A DNA stretch of 31,163 nt from an uncultured Collinsella sp. (lineage in GTDB: Bacteria > Actinomycetota > Coriobacteriia > Coriobacteriales > Coriobacteriaceae). How positions within the stretch are numbered: the first letter of the stretch is position 1; each line of letters starts with the position of its first letter. The notes below the pieces were generated by a model. The model ran no database searches. It saw nothing but the letters and a program-made list of their open reading frames with translations, and was not told the DNA's origin. The position numbers were made by a program, and so were the translations under genes. Where the stretch lies: positions 1 to 31,163 of the forward strand of contig CABVAO010000019.1 in NCBI GenBank assembly GCA_902496335.1, given 5' to 3'. Shown here in pieces: positions 16,495 to 25,069 of the stretch.

Positions 16495-19218
16495 CTACTT
16501 CTTCTTCTTGCTCGGCATCGAGACTTTGATGCCTTGGGCGGACTTGGTCACGCGAGAGCGCTTGGCTCCGGTACTCTTCTTTTTCTTGGGCTGGGCCTGG
16601 GCCACGCCCTCGAGTGCACGGGCCTCGGCCTCGCGAGCGGTGCGATCTTCGCGGCGCTGCGCCATGTCGGCGGCGACGCGCTTGGCAAAACGCTCGGCCG
16701 TCGAACCCGTCGAGCTCACCTTGCCGCCACCGCGACCTAGGTGGACGCGCACACCACGGCCAAAACCAGTTGCGGCATGACGACGACGCGGCTTGAGCGA
16801 ATCCATCATCGTGGCGAGCTTAAAGAACACCGAGCAGGTAAAGACCACGATGACAGCCAAGATAACCATCTGGCCCATCGACAGGTTGGCAATGGACAGC
16901 AGCTCCGGGAATCCGATAACGCCCACCAGGATGCCGGCGACTACAAACACAAAGAGCACCACACGTAAGGGCGTGAGAGGCTGCGAGATGCGCCAGATCA
17001 GGCTGACGCTCGCCGCACACGACGTAAGCAGGCACATCGTAGACAGTGTGAGCTGGCTAAAGCCAAACACGCGCGCCACAAAGATATCGAGCGCCGCAGC
17101 CAAAATGACCGCAATCGACGCCGGCAGTGCACGCTTGAGTACGTTGGTCAAAAACGCACCCTTCACGCGAGCATTGTTGGGCTCCAGGCCCAACACAAAG
17201 CCCGGCGCGCCGATGCAGAAGAAGTTAATGAGCGTCATCTGGATGGGCTCGAAGGGGTACGGCGGCAGCGCGATACACAGCGCCGCCAGGCCCATCGAGA
17301 ACAGCGTCTTGGTCAGGAACAGCGAGGCCGAACGCTGCAGGTTGTTGATGGAACGACGGCCCTCGGCCACCACGGCGGGCATCGAGGCAAAGTCGTTGTC
17401 GACGAGTACGATCTCGGCCACGTTGCGCGCGGCATCGGAACCGGCCGCCATGGCGACGGAGCAGTCGGCCTCCTTGAGCGCCAGCACGTCGTTGACGCCG
17501 TCGCCCGTCATGGCCACGGTGTGCTCGCGGCGCTTGAGCGCCTGCACGAGCTCGCGCTTCTGCTGCGGGGTCACACGACCAAAGACATGGTAGCGGTCCA
17601 CTGCGGCATCGAGCTTGGCCGGCGTATCGAGCGTCGTGGCGTCCACATAAGCGTCCGCCCCCGGCACGCCCACCACGCGCGCGATCGACGACACCGTGCG
17701 CGGGTCGTCGCCACTGATCACGTTGAGGGTCACGCCCTGCTCGTTAAAGTAGCCGATGGTCTCGGCCGCCGAGGTACGAATCTCGTCGCGGATGGTCACA
17801 AAGCCCACGGGCTCGGCCTCGCCCACCATATCGCCATCGGGCGTAAAGCCGTCCACGCGCGCTACCACGAGCACGCGGCAGGTATCGGCAAGCTCGGCGA
17901 CACGGTTCTCGACCTGGGCAAACACACGATCAGAGAGCACAAACTGCGCGGCGCCCATCACATAGGAGCCCTGCGCAAACGACGCGCCGCTCCACTTTTT
18001 GGAGGACGAGAACGGAATGACCGACAGCGGCTCAGACACCTCGACCGGGCGATCAGCGTAATAGTTGAGCAGCGCCTGGCAGGTCTCGTTGGCATCGGCC
18101 GAAGTCGCACGCGCGACGTTAGCCAGCGCAAAATCGAGCACTGTGGTATCGACGGGAACAGCCGCCTCGTCCGAGTCCACGCCAAAGCCAACACCCTCAA
18201 CAGGCAGCGGGTAGGTGCCCTCGACCTCCATACGACCCGAGGTAATGGTGCCCGTCTTGTCCAGGCACAGCACGTCGACGCGAGCGAGCGTCTCGATGCA
18301 GTAGAGCTGATGCGCCAGCACCTTGCGGCGGGCCAGGCGCACCGTGGCGATGGCGAGCACCGACGAGGTCAGCAGCACCAAGCCTTGCGGAATCATGCCC
18401 AGCAGGGCACCCACCGTGGACAGCAGCGCCGACGAAGGCACATGACCAGCCAACAGCTCGGAGAAACACCACGAAAGCGCGCTATCGCCCGGGGTTCCCG
18501 CGGCATCCCACAGCTCGCTCACACTCGAGGCAAAGAGTGCCAGGCCGAGCGGAATCATAATGAGGCTCGCGAAGCGTACGATGGCGTTGAGCGCGTTCAT
18601 GATCTCGGAATTGACCTTTTTGACGTACTTGGCCTCATTGTTGATCTTGGCCACGTAGTTGTCGGCGCCGACATGGATCACACGGGCGCGCAGCAGGCCC
18701 GAGTCGATAAAGCTGCCGCTCATGAGCTCAGAACCGGGCTGCTTCTTAATAAGGTCGCTCTCGCCCGTCAGCAGGCTCTCGTTCACGAGCGCCTCGCCCG
18801 ACACCACCACGGCGTCGGCCGGAATCTGGTCACCGCGCCCCAGGCGAATAATGTCGTCGAGCACGATCTGGTCCAGGTCGAGCTCCACCTCGGCACCGTC
18901 GCGCACCGCGATGGCCTTCTTAGAGGTCAGCAGTGTGAGCTTATCGACCATCTTCTTGGAGCGCATGGACTGGATAACGCCAATAGCGGTATTGAGGAAC
19001 ACCACGAACAGGAACGTCAGATTCTTAAACGAACCGGTCAAAATGACCAGGAACGCCAGGATCACGTTGATCAAATTGAACAGCGTGCAAAGGTTCTCGA
19101 TGATGAGCTCTTTAACCGACTTGGTCTTGAGCTCCATGCTGCGGTTGATCTTACCGGCGGCGATGCGCTCCTCGACCTCGGCGGTCGAGAGTCCGCGCTC
19201 GATATCCGTTGCTGCCAT
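16495..19218 (-). CDS. Cation-transporting P-type ATPase (CtpE-like)
   Basis: P-type ATPases pump cations across the membrane through a phospho-Asp intermediate. In the 907 residues (from ATG 19218) the core motifs are complete: TGES 151-154, D320 in DKTGT, the nucleotide-site KKWSG near 407, DPRT near 505, and TGDGVND 571-577. About ten membrane helices fit a P2/P3-like layout. The M4 ion-site motif reads IPQGL rather than the IPEGL usual in Ca2+-ATPases. Overall resemblance is to the actinobacterial CtpE group, linked to Ca2+ uptake; the ion is inferred. The C-terminal 90 residues are basic and end in lysine runs (KKKK). GTG 19233 and ATG 19230 are alternative starts; 19218 has GGGA at a 6-base spacing. 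Confidence 0.88.
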   Translation of the reverse strand: MAATDIERGLSTAEVEERIAAGKINRSMELKTKSVKELIIENLCTLFNLINVILAFLVILTGSFKNLTFLFVVFLNTAIGVIQSMRSKKMVDKLTLLTSKKAIAVRDGAEVELDLDQIVLDDIIRLGRGDQIPADAVVVSGEALVNESLLTGESDLIKKQPGSELMSGSFIDSGLLRARVIHVGADNYVAKINNEAKYVKKVNSEIMNALNAIVRFASLIMIPLGLALFASSVSELWDAAGTPGDSALSWCFSELLAGHVPSSALLSTVGALLGMIPQGLVLLTSSVLAIATVRLARRKVLAHQLYCIETLARVDVLCLDKTGTITSGRMEVEGTYPLPVEGVGFGVDSDEAAVPVDTTVLDFALANVARATSADANETCQALLNYYADRPVEVSEPLSVIPFSSSKKWSGASFAQGSYVMGAAQFVLSDRVFAQVENRVAELADTCRVLVVARVDGFTPDGDMVGEAEPVGFVTIRDEIRTSAAETIGYFNEQGVTLNVISGDDPRTVSSIARVVGVPGADAYVDATTLDTPAKLDAAVDRYHVFGRVTPQQKRELVQALKRREHTVAMTGDGVNDVLALKEADCSVAMAAGSDAARNVAEIVLVDNDFASMPAVVAEGRRSINNLQRSASLFLTKTLFSMGLAALCIALPPYPFEPIQMTLINFFCIGAPGFVLGLEPNNARVKGAFLTNVLKRALPASIAVILAAALDIFVARVFGFSQLTLSTMCLLTSCAASVSLIWRISQPLTPLRVVLFVFVVAGILVGVIGFPELLSIANLSMGQMVILAVIVVFTCSVFFKLATMMDSLKPRRRHAATGFGRGVRVHLGRGGGKVSSTGSTAERFAKRVAADMAQRREDRTAREAEARALEGVAQAQPKKKKSTGAKRSRVTKSAQGIKVSMPSKKKK

Positions 19219-19249
19219 ACCACGTCCCATCACGTCGCGTCGGTATAAG

Positions 19250-19282
19250 AAAAACCGCCCGGACCATGCGAGGCTCGGACGG
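19250..19282 (-). terminator. Terminator of tRNA-Arg(CCG)
   Basis: On the minus strand a GC-rich stem (CCGTCCG pairing with CGGGCGG, arms about 19276-19282 and 19255-19261) is followed by five Ts (19254-19250). It starts 13 bases past the tRNA 3' end and ends about 30 bases before the P-type ATPase start. Confidence 0.7.
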
Positions 19283-19294
19283 TCTTACGTTCGA

Positions 19295-19371
19295 TGGTGC
19301 CCCATGTTGGATTCGAACCAACGGCCTTCTGCTCCGGAGGCAGACGCTCTAATCCCCTGAGCTAATAGGGC
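19295..19371 (-). tRNA. tRNA-Arg (anticodon CCG)
   Basis: The 77-nt cloverleaf folds fully. The acceptor is GCCCTAT/ATGGGGC, with a single G-T wobble. The D arm is GCTC-AGGGGATTA-GAGC. The anticodon arm is TCTGC-CTCCGGA-GCAGA, with anticodon CCG (reads CGG, Arg). The T arm is GTTGG-TTCGAAT-CCAAC, followed by discriminator A and an encoded CCA. It has its own promoter and terminator. Confidence 0.95.
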
Positions 19372-19382
19372 CAACGTTTGGC

Positions 19383-19412
19383 ATTATACCCAAGTGCACC
19401 ACGGGCTATCAA
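19383..19412 (-). promoter_or_regulatory. Promoter of tRNA-Arg(CCG)
   Basis: On the minus strand, -35 TTGATA (19412-19407), an 18-bp spacer and a perfect -10 TATAAT (19388-19383) lie 11 bases before the tRNA 5' end. It points away from the aromatic cluster. Confidence 0.8.
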
Positions 19413-19491
19413 AATAAAAGAAAAAGCTTTGCAATTCCGAGGAAGACGAGGCGCAACGGCCCACTTTAGAAGGCAAAAGCGAGTCAGATAG

Positions 19492-19497
19492 TATAAA
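19492..19497 (+). promoter_or_regulatory. Possible -10 box for the aromatic cluster
   Basis: TATAAA on the plus strand lies 77 bases before aroF and would start transcription near 19503-19505. No convincing -35 stands 16-18 bases upstream, so this is tentative. Confidence 0.35.
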
Positions 19498-19502
19498 CTC
19501 AC

Positions 19503-19577
19503 ATGCACCATATACACGGCTCGCGATGCGGGCCGTTTTTGCAAAAGTTATCCATCGAGGTGAGAGGCACACCATGA
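19503..19577 (+). CDS. Candidate 24-codon upstream ORF of aroF
   Basis: ATG at 19503 opens 24 codons (beginning MHHIHGSRCGPFL) and ends with a TGA that overlaps the aroF ATG by 4 bases (ATGA). It spans the leader hairpin. It has no Shine-Dalgarno of its own but would sit at the very 5' end of an mRNA started from the TATAAA box, so it could be translated leaderless. Three of the first five residues are His; aromatic residues are limited to one Phe. It may equally be chance, since a 75-base open frame is not rare in this GC-rich DNA. Confidence 0.25.
   Translation: MHHIHGSRCGPFLQKLSIEVRGTP
19516..19540 (+). terminator. Terminator-like hairpin in the aroF leader
   Basis: A 9-bp stem (ACGGCTCGC with GCGGGCCGT, one G-T wobble) closes a 3-nt GAT loop and runs straight into five Ts (19536-19540). 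It lies 34 bases before the aroF start. No plus-strand gene precedes it in the window, so its obvious role would be attenuation of the aromatic operon. Confidence 0.6.
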
Positions 19578-20596
19578 TTGCAATTTTAAAGCAGAGCGCC
19601 AGCGACGATGCCGTAAGCCATATCGTCAGCTGGATTGAGAAAAAGGGGCTGAAGACCGATGTCTCGCGCGGCGAGAACGAGACGATCATCGGCCTGGTGG
19701 GCGATACGACCAAGATCGACCCGTTCCTGCTCGAGTCCATGGATGTCGTCGAGCGCGTGCAGCGCGTCTCCGAGCCGTTCAAGCGCGCAAATCGCAAGTT
19801 CCACCCCGAGGACTCCGTCATCGACTGCGGCCACGGCGTCAAAATCGGCGGCGACCAGTTCCAAGTCATCGCCGGCCCCTGCTCCGTCGAGGGCGAGAAC
19901 CTCATCCGCATCGCACGCCGCGTAAAGGCCGCCGGCGCCACGATGCTGCGCGGCGGTGCCTACAAGCCCCGCACCTCCCCCTACGCCTACCAGGGCATGG
20001 GCCCCGCCGGCCTCGACCTGCTGTGCGAGGCGTCTGCCGAGCTCGACATGCCGATCGTCACCGAGATCATGGACCCACGCGACGTGCAGGTCTTCTTGGA
20101 CAAGAAGATCGACGTCATGCAGATCGGCGCCCGCAACGCCCAGAACTTCCCCCTGCTCAAGGAGGTCGGCAAGACCCAGACCCCGATCCTGCTCAAGCGC
20201 GGCATGTCCGGCACGATCGATGAGCTGCTCATGGCCGCCGAGTACATCATGAGCGAGGGCAACGACAACGTCATCCTGTGCGAGCGCGGCATCCGCACCT
20301 TCGAAACCCGCACCCGTAACACCTTCGATCTCAACGCCGTGCCGGTGCTGCACCACCTGTCGCACCTGCCTGTCGTTGCCGACCCCAGCCACGCCACCGG
20401 CTACACCCGCTACGTTGAGCCCATGGCGCTCGCCGCGACCGCCTGCGGCGCCAACGGCCTGGAGATCGAGGTCCACGACGAGCCCAGCCGCGCATGGTCC
20501 GACGGCGCTCAGGCCCTCACCCCCGACCAGTTCGACGACACCATGCGCCGCATTCGCGCCATCCGCGAGGTCGTCTGCCAAGAGACCATGGAGTAG
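19574..20596 (+). CDS. aroF: 3-deoxy-7-phosphoheptulonate (DAHP) synthase, type I-beta-like
   Basis: This enzyme condenses phosphoenolpyruvate and erythrose 4-phosphate, the first shikimate-pathway step. The 340 residues have a ferredoxin-like N-terminal domain (about 1-70, MIAILKQSASDDAVSHIVSW), as in the Thermotoga-type enzymes, where it mediates feedback inhibition. The barrel follows, with GPCSVE, GGAYKPRTSPYAYQG, LLKRGMSGTIDE and ADPSHATG. ATG at 19574 has GAGAGG 7 bases upstream. It is the first gene of the aromatic cluster and the natural control point. Feedback by Tyr or Phe is inferred from the domain, not shown. Confidence 0.96.
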   Translation: MIAILKQSASDDAVSHIVSWIEKKGLKTDVSRGENETIIGLVGDTTKIDPFLLESMDVVERVQRVSEPFKRANRKFHPEDSVIDCGHGVKIGGDQFQVIAGPCSVEGENLIRIARRVKAAGATMLRGGAYKPRTSPYAYQGMGPAGLDLLCEASAELDMPIVTEIMDPRDVQVFLDKKIDVMQIGARNAQNFPLLKEVGKTQTPILLKRGMSGTIDELLMAAEYIMSEGNDNVILCERGIRTFETRTRNTFDLNAVPVLHHLSHLPVVADPSHATGYTRYVEPMALAATACGANGLEIEVHDEPSRAWSDGAQALTPDQFDDTMRRIRAIREVVCQETME

Positions 20597-20599
20597 CCC

Positions 20600-21514
20600 A
20601 TGGGTACGGTGAGAAACGCGCGCGTTAACCAGGGCGGTCCCAAATGCGCGGGCATCGTGGGCCTGGGCCTCATCGGCGGCAGCTTTGCCCGCGGCTATGC
20701 GCAGGCGGGCGTTCGCGTGCTGGCCTGGGACCCCGATGATGATGTCATGACGGCCGCCAGCATGGGCACTGTCGCCGGAGAGCTCAACGACGAGACACTC
20801 GGCGAATGCGACATCATCGTCCTTGCCTGCTACCCCGAGGCCTGCATCGAGTGGCTCGAGGCGCATGCCCGGGCACTCGCCGACGCCACCGACACCGAGG
20901 CCATCATGGGCCCCGTGGTGATCGACACGGTGGGCGTCAAGGGCATCGTGTGCGAGCGCGCCTTTGAGCTTGCCCGCGAGCACGGCTTTTACTTTGTGGG
21001 TGCGCACCCCATGGCGGGCACCCAGTTCTCGGGCTACGCGCACTCCCGCGCCGACCTGTTCCAGGGCGCCCCGCTCGTGCTCGTGCCACCCGCGGTGGAC
21101 GATGCGCTCAAACTGGAGCTCTTGGGGCAGGTGCGCGAGATGGTGCGCCCCTTGGGCTTTGGCAAGTTCAGCGTGACCAGCGCCGCCGAGCACGACCGCG
21201 TCATCGCCTTCACGAGCCAGCTTGCGCACGTGGTGTCCAACGCCTACGTAAAGAGCCCGACCGCCCAGGTCCACCACGGCTTTTCGGCCGGTAGCTACCG
21301 CGATCTCACCCGCGTGGCGCACCTCAACCCGCAAATGTGGTCCGAGCTCATGATCGACGACGCCGACGCGCTTGCCTTCGAGATCGACCACCTGATCGAC
21401 TCGCTCGGCGCCTACAGCCGTGCGCTCAAGGACCGCGACCAGCGCTATCTGGAGAATCTCCTTGCCGAGGGCGACCGCATTAAGCGCGCACTCGACGACG
21501 AGGCCTCCCACTAG
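20600..21514 (+). CDS. tyrA: Prephenate dehydrogenase
   Basis: TyrA oxidatively decarboxylates prephenate to 4-hydroxyphenylpyruvate on the tyrosine branch. The 304-residue product has the NAD(P)-binding GLGLIGGSFARG near residues 24-35, then the family sequences GAHPMAGTQFSGY (the substrate-binding His) and HDRVIAFTSQLAHVVSNAY. The helical dimerisation domain fills the rest, and there is no C-terminal ACT domain, so feedback by tyrosine would have to act elsewhere. Start ATG is 4 bases after aroF, so the pair is probably coupled. An arogenate preference cannot be excluded. Confidence 0.93.
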   Translation: MGTVRNARVNQGGPKCAGIVGLGLIGGSFARGYAQAGVRVLAWDPDDDVMTAASMGTVAGELNDETLGECDIIVLACYPEACIEWLEAHARALADATDTEAIMGPVVIDTVGVKGIVCERAFELAREHGFYFVGAHPMAGTQFSGYAHSRADLFQGAPLVLVPPAVDDALKLELLGQVREMVRPLGFGKFSVTSAAEHDRVIAFTSQLAHVVSNAYVKSPTAQVHHGFSAGSYRDLTRVAHLNPQMWSELMIDDADALAFEIDHLIDSLGAYSRALKDRDQRYLENLLAEGDRIKRALDDEASH

Positions 21515-21550
21515 ACCACCTATCACGCCAGGTCGAAAGGACCATAGCTT

Positions 21551-22657
21551 ATGGCGATTACCATCGATATCGACACCGCACGCCCCTACCAGGTGCATGT
21601 TGGCACGTTTTTGCTGGAGCAGGCGGGACCGCTCGTGCGCGCCACTGCCGGCGGCACCAAGGCCGTCATCGTGACGGACACCAACGTAGGCCCGCTCTAC
21701 CAGATGCCCGTTAAGCAGAGCCTGGAGGCATCAGGCTACGAAGTGAGTATCTGCACCTTCGAGGCCGGTGAGGCACACAAGCGCGCCGAGACCTACGTTG
21801 CCATTTTGGAGTTTGTGGCCGAGCACGAGCTTTCGCGCTCCGACGTGATCGTGGCACTCGGCGGCGGCGTCGTGGGCGACGTGGCGGGCTTTGTGGCCGC
21901 CACCTACATGCGTGGCTGCAAGTTTGTGCAGATCCCCACGAGTCTGCTCGCCATGGTGGATTCGTCGGTGGGCGGCAAGACCGCCATCGACCTGGCTGCC
22001 GGCAAGAACCTGGCCGGCGCCTTTTGGCAGCCGAATGTGGTTATCGCCGACGTGGGGTGCCTGGCCACCCTTACGCCCGAGCAGTTCGCCGACGGCTGCG
22101 GCGAGGTCGTCAAGCACGCCGTGATCGCCGACCCAGAGCTTTTCGCCGAGCTGGAGAAGACCCCGCTCACGCTGGAGCTGCTCAACCGCGATGTAGCCCG
22201 CGTAGCGCTCATCATCGCCCGCAATATCGACATCAAGCGCGCCGTGGTCGTCGCCGACGAGCGCGAAACAAACCAGCGCAAGCTGCTCAACTTTGGACAC
22301 AGCGCCGGACACGCCGTCGAGGCCTGCGAGCACTTTGAGCTCGGACACGGCAACTGCGTGTCGATCGGCATGGGCATCATCACGCGCGTCGCGGCCCTGC
22401 ACGGCGTTTGCGATGCTGCACTGCCCGGCCGTATTGAGGAGCTCTGCGCCCGCCATGGCCTCAAGACCCGCTGCGACCTAGATGCCGACGCCGTCTTTGC
22501 CGAGGCGCTGCACGACAAAAAACGCGTGGGCGACACCATCGACCTGGTAATTCCGCACGGCATTGGCCGCTGCAGCATCGACCGCACGCCGCTTTCCACT
22601 TTCCACGAACTCATTGCCGAAGGCCTCGGCCAGAAGGGAGACGCATCCGCATGCTAG
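21551..22657 (+). CDS. aroB: 3-dehydroquinate synthase
   Basis: AroB converts DAHP to 3-dehydroquinate with NAD and a divalent metal. The 368-residue protein has the expected motifs: DVIVALGGGVVGDVAGFVAA (NAD-binding glycines), QIPTSLLAMVDSSVGGKTAI, and GEVVKHAVI with the first metal-site Glu, followed by LLNFGHSAGHAVE containing metal His residues. Length is normal. AAAGGA precedes the ATG at 21551, and the last 7 bases overlap the aroA start. Confidence 0.97.
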   Translation: MAITIDIDTARPYQVHVGTFLLEQAGPLVRATAGGTKAVIVTDTNVGPLYQMPVKQSLEASGYEVSICTFEAGEAHKRAETYVAILEFVAEHELSRSDVIVALGGGVVGDVAGFVAATYMRGCKFVQIPTSLLAMVDSSVGGKTAIDLAAGKNLAGAFWQPNVVIADVGCLATLTPEQFADGCGEVVKHAVIADPELFAELEKTPLTLELLNRDVARVALIIARNIDIKRAVVVADERETNQRKLLNFGHSAGHAVEACEHFELGHGNCVSIGMGIITRVAALHGVCDAALPGRIEELCARHGLKTRCDLDADAVFAEALHDKKRVGDTIDLVIPHGIGRCSIDRTPLSTFHELIAEGLGQKGDASAC

Positions 22658-23970
22658 CCCGCATCACCCCGTCCCCGCTCAAGGGCACCGTTCCCGCCAT
22701 CGCGTCCAAGTCGATGGCGCATCGCCTCATCATCTGCGCTGCGCTTGCCAACGGCGAGACGCACGTTACCTGCAACACCACCTGCGCCGACATCGAGGCT
22801 ACGGTGCGTTGCCTTACGGCCCTGGGCGCTCGCATCGAGACCGTCGAGGACGGCTTCCAGGTCCACCCCACCATGAAGAGTGTTGAGTTTGGCCTGCTCA
22901 AGGCACTTGCGGGCGGCACGCTCGACTGCGGCGAAAGCGGCTCCACGCTCCGCTTTATGTTGCCCGTCGCCTGCGCGCTGGGCGCAGAAGCAACTTTTGT
23001 GGGTCAGGGACGCTTGGGCGCCCGCCCGCTGTCCCCGCTCTCGGACGAGATCATCGCCGCCGGATGCGACCTACAGGGTCTGGGCGGTTTTCCGCTCAAG
23101 ACGAGCGGCCGCATGCGCCCGGGCACCTTTGTGCTTCCGGGCAACGTGAGCTCGCAGTATATCTCCGGCCTGCTGCTGGCGGCCCCGCTACTGGCCCAGC
23201 CCTCCTGTGTGCAGGTGACCGGCCTCATCGAGAGCCGCCCCTATATCAACCTGACCATCCAGGCCATGAAGGCCTTTGGCGTCGAGGTCAACGTCGAACG
23301 TATTCCGGCCAAGGACGGCCAGCCCGAGGTCACGAACTTCCGCGTGAGCAGCGGCTCGTACCGCACGCCCGGCAACGTGGCCGTCGAGGGTGACTGGTCC
23401 AACGCTGCCTTTTGGCTGTGTGCCGGCGCCATCGGCACCGACCCCATCACCGTCGAGGGCGTGTCGCTGAGCTCTGCGCAGGGCGACCGCAACGTGCTTG
23501 CGGCGCTTTCGCGCTTTGGTGCCCGCATCGTGCGCTCCACCAACGCCGCCACCGTGCAGTCCGACAAGCTCGCCGGCTTTGAGATGAGTGCCCACGACAT
23601 TCCCGACCTGGTGCCCGTTATCTCGGCCGTGGCCTCGCTGGCACAGGGCCGCACCTTTATCCGCGATTGCGCCCGCCTGCGTATCAAGGAATCCGACCGC
23701 CTGGCCACAACCACCCGCGAGCTCACCGCGCTGGGCGCGCAGGTGCGCATTGCCGGCGACGACCTCATCATCAAGGGCGTCGATGCCTTCACCGGCGGTG
23801 AGGTCGATTCGCACAACGACCACCGCATCGCCATGATGGCCGCCATCGCCGCAAGCCGCGCCACCGGCGAGGTCGTGATCCACGGCGCCGAGGCCGTCAA
23901 CAAGTCCTATCCCGATTTCTTCGACCACTACCGCCTACTGGGCGGCAAGGTCACACTCGAGGAGGAATAG
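22651..23970 (+). CDS. aroA: 3-phosphoshikimate 1-carboxyvinyltransferase (EPSP synthase)
   Basis: AroA adds an enolpyruvyl group to shikimate 3-phosphate. The 439 residues have the two-domain EPSPS layout. The N-terminal site reads IASKSMAHR where the common form is GDKSISHR. The glyphosate-region sequence is GESGSTLRFMLP instead of the enterobacterial LGNAGTAMRP. The later motif RLRIKESDRL and the NDHRIAMM segment are intact. It is thus a non-class-I, Firmicutes-like form that may tolerate glyphosate better; tolerance is inference. The start overlaps aroB (ATGCTAG), and the stop is one base from aroC. Confidence 0.96.
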   Translation: MLARITPSPLKGTVPAIASKSMAHRLIICAALANGETHVTCNTTCADIEATVRCLTALGARIETVEDGFQVHPTMKSVEFGLLKALAGGTLDCGESGSTLRFMLPVACALGAEATFVGQGRLGARPLSPLSDEIIAAGCDLQGLGGFPLKTSGRMRPGTFVLPGNVSSQYISGLLLAAPLLAQPSCVQVTGLIESRPYINLTIQAMKAFGVEVNVERIPAKDGQPEVTNFRVSSGSYRTPGNVAVEGDWSNAAFWLCAGAIGTDPITVEGVSLSSAQGDRNVLAALSRFGARIVRSTNAATVQSDKLAGFEMSAHDIPDLVPVISAVASLAQGRTFIRDCARLRIKESDRLATTTRELTALGAQVRIAGDDLIIKGVDAFTGGEVDSHNDHRIAMMAAIAASRATGEVVIHGAEAVNKSYPDFFDHYRLLGGKVTLEEE

Positions 23971-23971
23971 C

Positions 23972-25069
23972 ATGTCCTCGACCTTTGGCAACGTCTTGCA
24001 TCTGAGCATCTTCGGCCAATCGCACTCCCCCGCTATCGGCTGCTCGCTCGATGGCATCCCGGCGGGCATCGCCGTGGACCAGGAGCAGCTGCAGGCCTTC
24101 CTTAACCGTCGCGCCCCCGGCCGCGACGAGACCGCAACCAAACGCCGCGAGGCCGACGCCGCGCATATCATCGCCGGTGTGGTCGATGGACACACTACTG
24201 GCGCGCCCATCGCCGCGATAATCGAGAACACCAACACGCGCTCCAAGGATTACTCCGAGCTGCGCCGCAAGCCCCGCCCCGGACATGCGGACTTCCCTGC
24301 GCGCGTGAAGTATCACAACATGCACGATGTCGCTGGTGGCGGGCATTTTTCCGGCCGCCTAACAGCCCCCTTATGCATCGCCGGCGGCATTGCGCTGCAG
24401 GCACTCGAGGCCCGCGGCATTCGGGTGATGGCACATGTGGCGCAGATTGGCGGCATCTCGGACCTACCCATGGACGACATGGCCTATCGCGAGGCCGACC
24501 GCAAGGCGATCCTTACGAACGACCTGCCCTGCATTGACGCCGCCGCAGCCGGTCGAATGCGCAAGGAGATCCTAGCCGCGCGCGGCGAACTCGACAGCAT
24601 CGGCGGCATCGTGGAGTGCGGCATCTACGGGCTTCCCGCGGGCATCGGCGACCCCATGTTCGACGGCATCGAGAACCGCATCGCGCAAATCGCCTTTGGC
24701 ATTCCCGCCGTAAAGGGCGTGGAGTTTGGCATGGGCTTTGCCGTGGCCGCCATGCGCGGCAGCGAGAACAACGATCCGTATCGCATCGACGCCGAGACCG
24801 GCGAGATCGAGGTTGAGTCCAACAACGCCGGCGGCATCCTGGGCGGCATCTCCACCGGCGCGCCCGTCATGTGGCGCATGGCCGTAAAGCCGACGCCCTC
24901 AATTGGCCGCGAGCAGCAAACCGTAGACATGGACGCCATGGAAAATGCCGAGCTCTCGGTGCACGGCCGTCACGACCCCTGTATCGTCCCGCGCGCCGTC
25001 CCCGTTGCCGAAGCAGCCGCTGCCCTCGCGATTTGGGACGCCCTCCTAGAGGACGCCGCCCAGCTCTAA
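23972..25069 (+). CDS. aroC: Chorismate synthase (divergent form)
   Basis: Chorismate synthase removes phosphate from EPSP using reduced FMN, giving chorismate. The 365-residue product has the fold-typical sequences, but two signatures differ from the standard. The first reads FGQSHSPAIG rather than FGESHG. The second reads GGGHFSGRLTAP rather than GGGRSSARET. The HADF and GRHDPCIVPRAVPVAE segments are conserved, as is the first key His (GQSH). I recall this form from clostridia. AGGAGG precedes the ATG, partly inside the end of aroA. Confidence 0.95.
   Translation: MSSTFGNVLHLSIFGQSHSPAIGCSLDGIPAGIAVDQEQLQAFLNRRAPGRDETATKRREADAAHIIAGVVDGHTTGAPIAAIIENTNTRSKDYSELRRKPRPGHADFPARVKYHNMHDVAGGGHFSGRLTAPLCIAGGIALQALEARGIRVMAHVAQIGGISDLPMDDMAYREADRKAILTNDLPCIDAAAAGRMRKEILAARGELDSIGGIVECGIYGLPAGIGDPMFDGIENRIAQIAFGIPAVKGVEFGMGFAVAAMRGSENNDPYRIDAETGEIEVESNNAGGILGGISTGAPVMWRMAVKPTPSIGREQQTVDMDAMENAELSVHGRHDPCIVPRAVPVAEAAAALAIWDALLEDAAQL

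Noticed and set aside
17521..19248. 575-codon plus-strand open frame opposite the P-type ATPase
   Set aside because: It is antisense to a gene with complete motifs. Its Arg/His-rich translation has no recognisable domain, as expected from the complement of GC-rich codons.
19372..19573. T-box or large riboswitch before aroF
   Set aside because: The leader from the likely start is only about 70 bases, and no T-box sequence or multi-stem fold is visible.
19586..21598. 670-codon minus-strand open frame across aroF and tyrA
   Set aside because: It covers two confident genes on the other strand. The Val/Gly/Ala/His-rich product shows no family signature and has no ribosome binding site; it is a GC-driven shadow.
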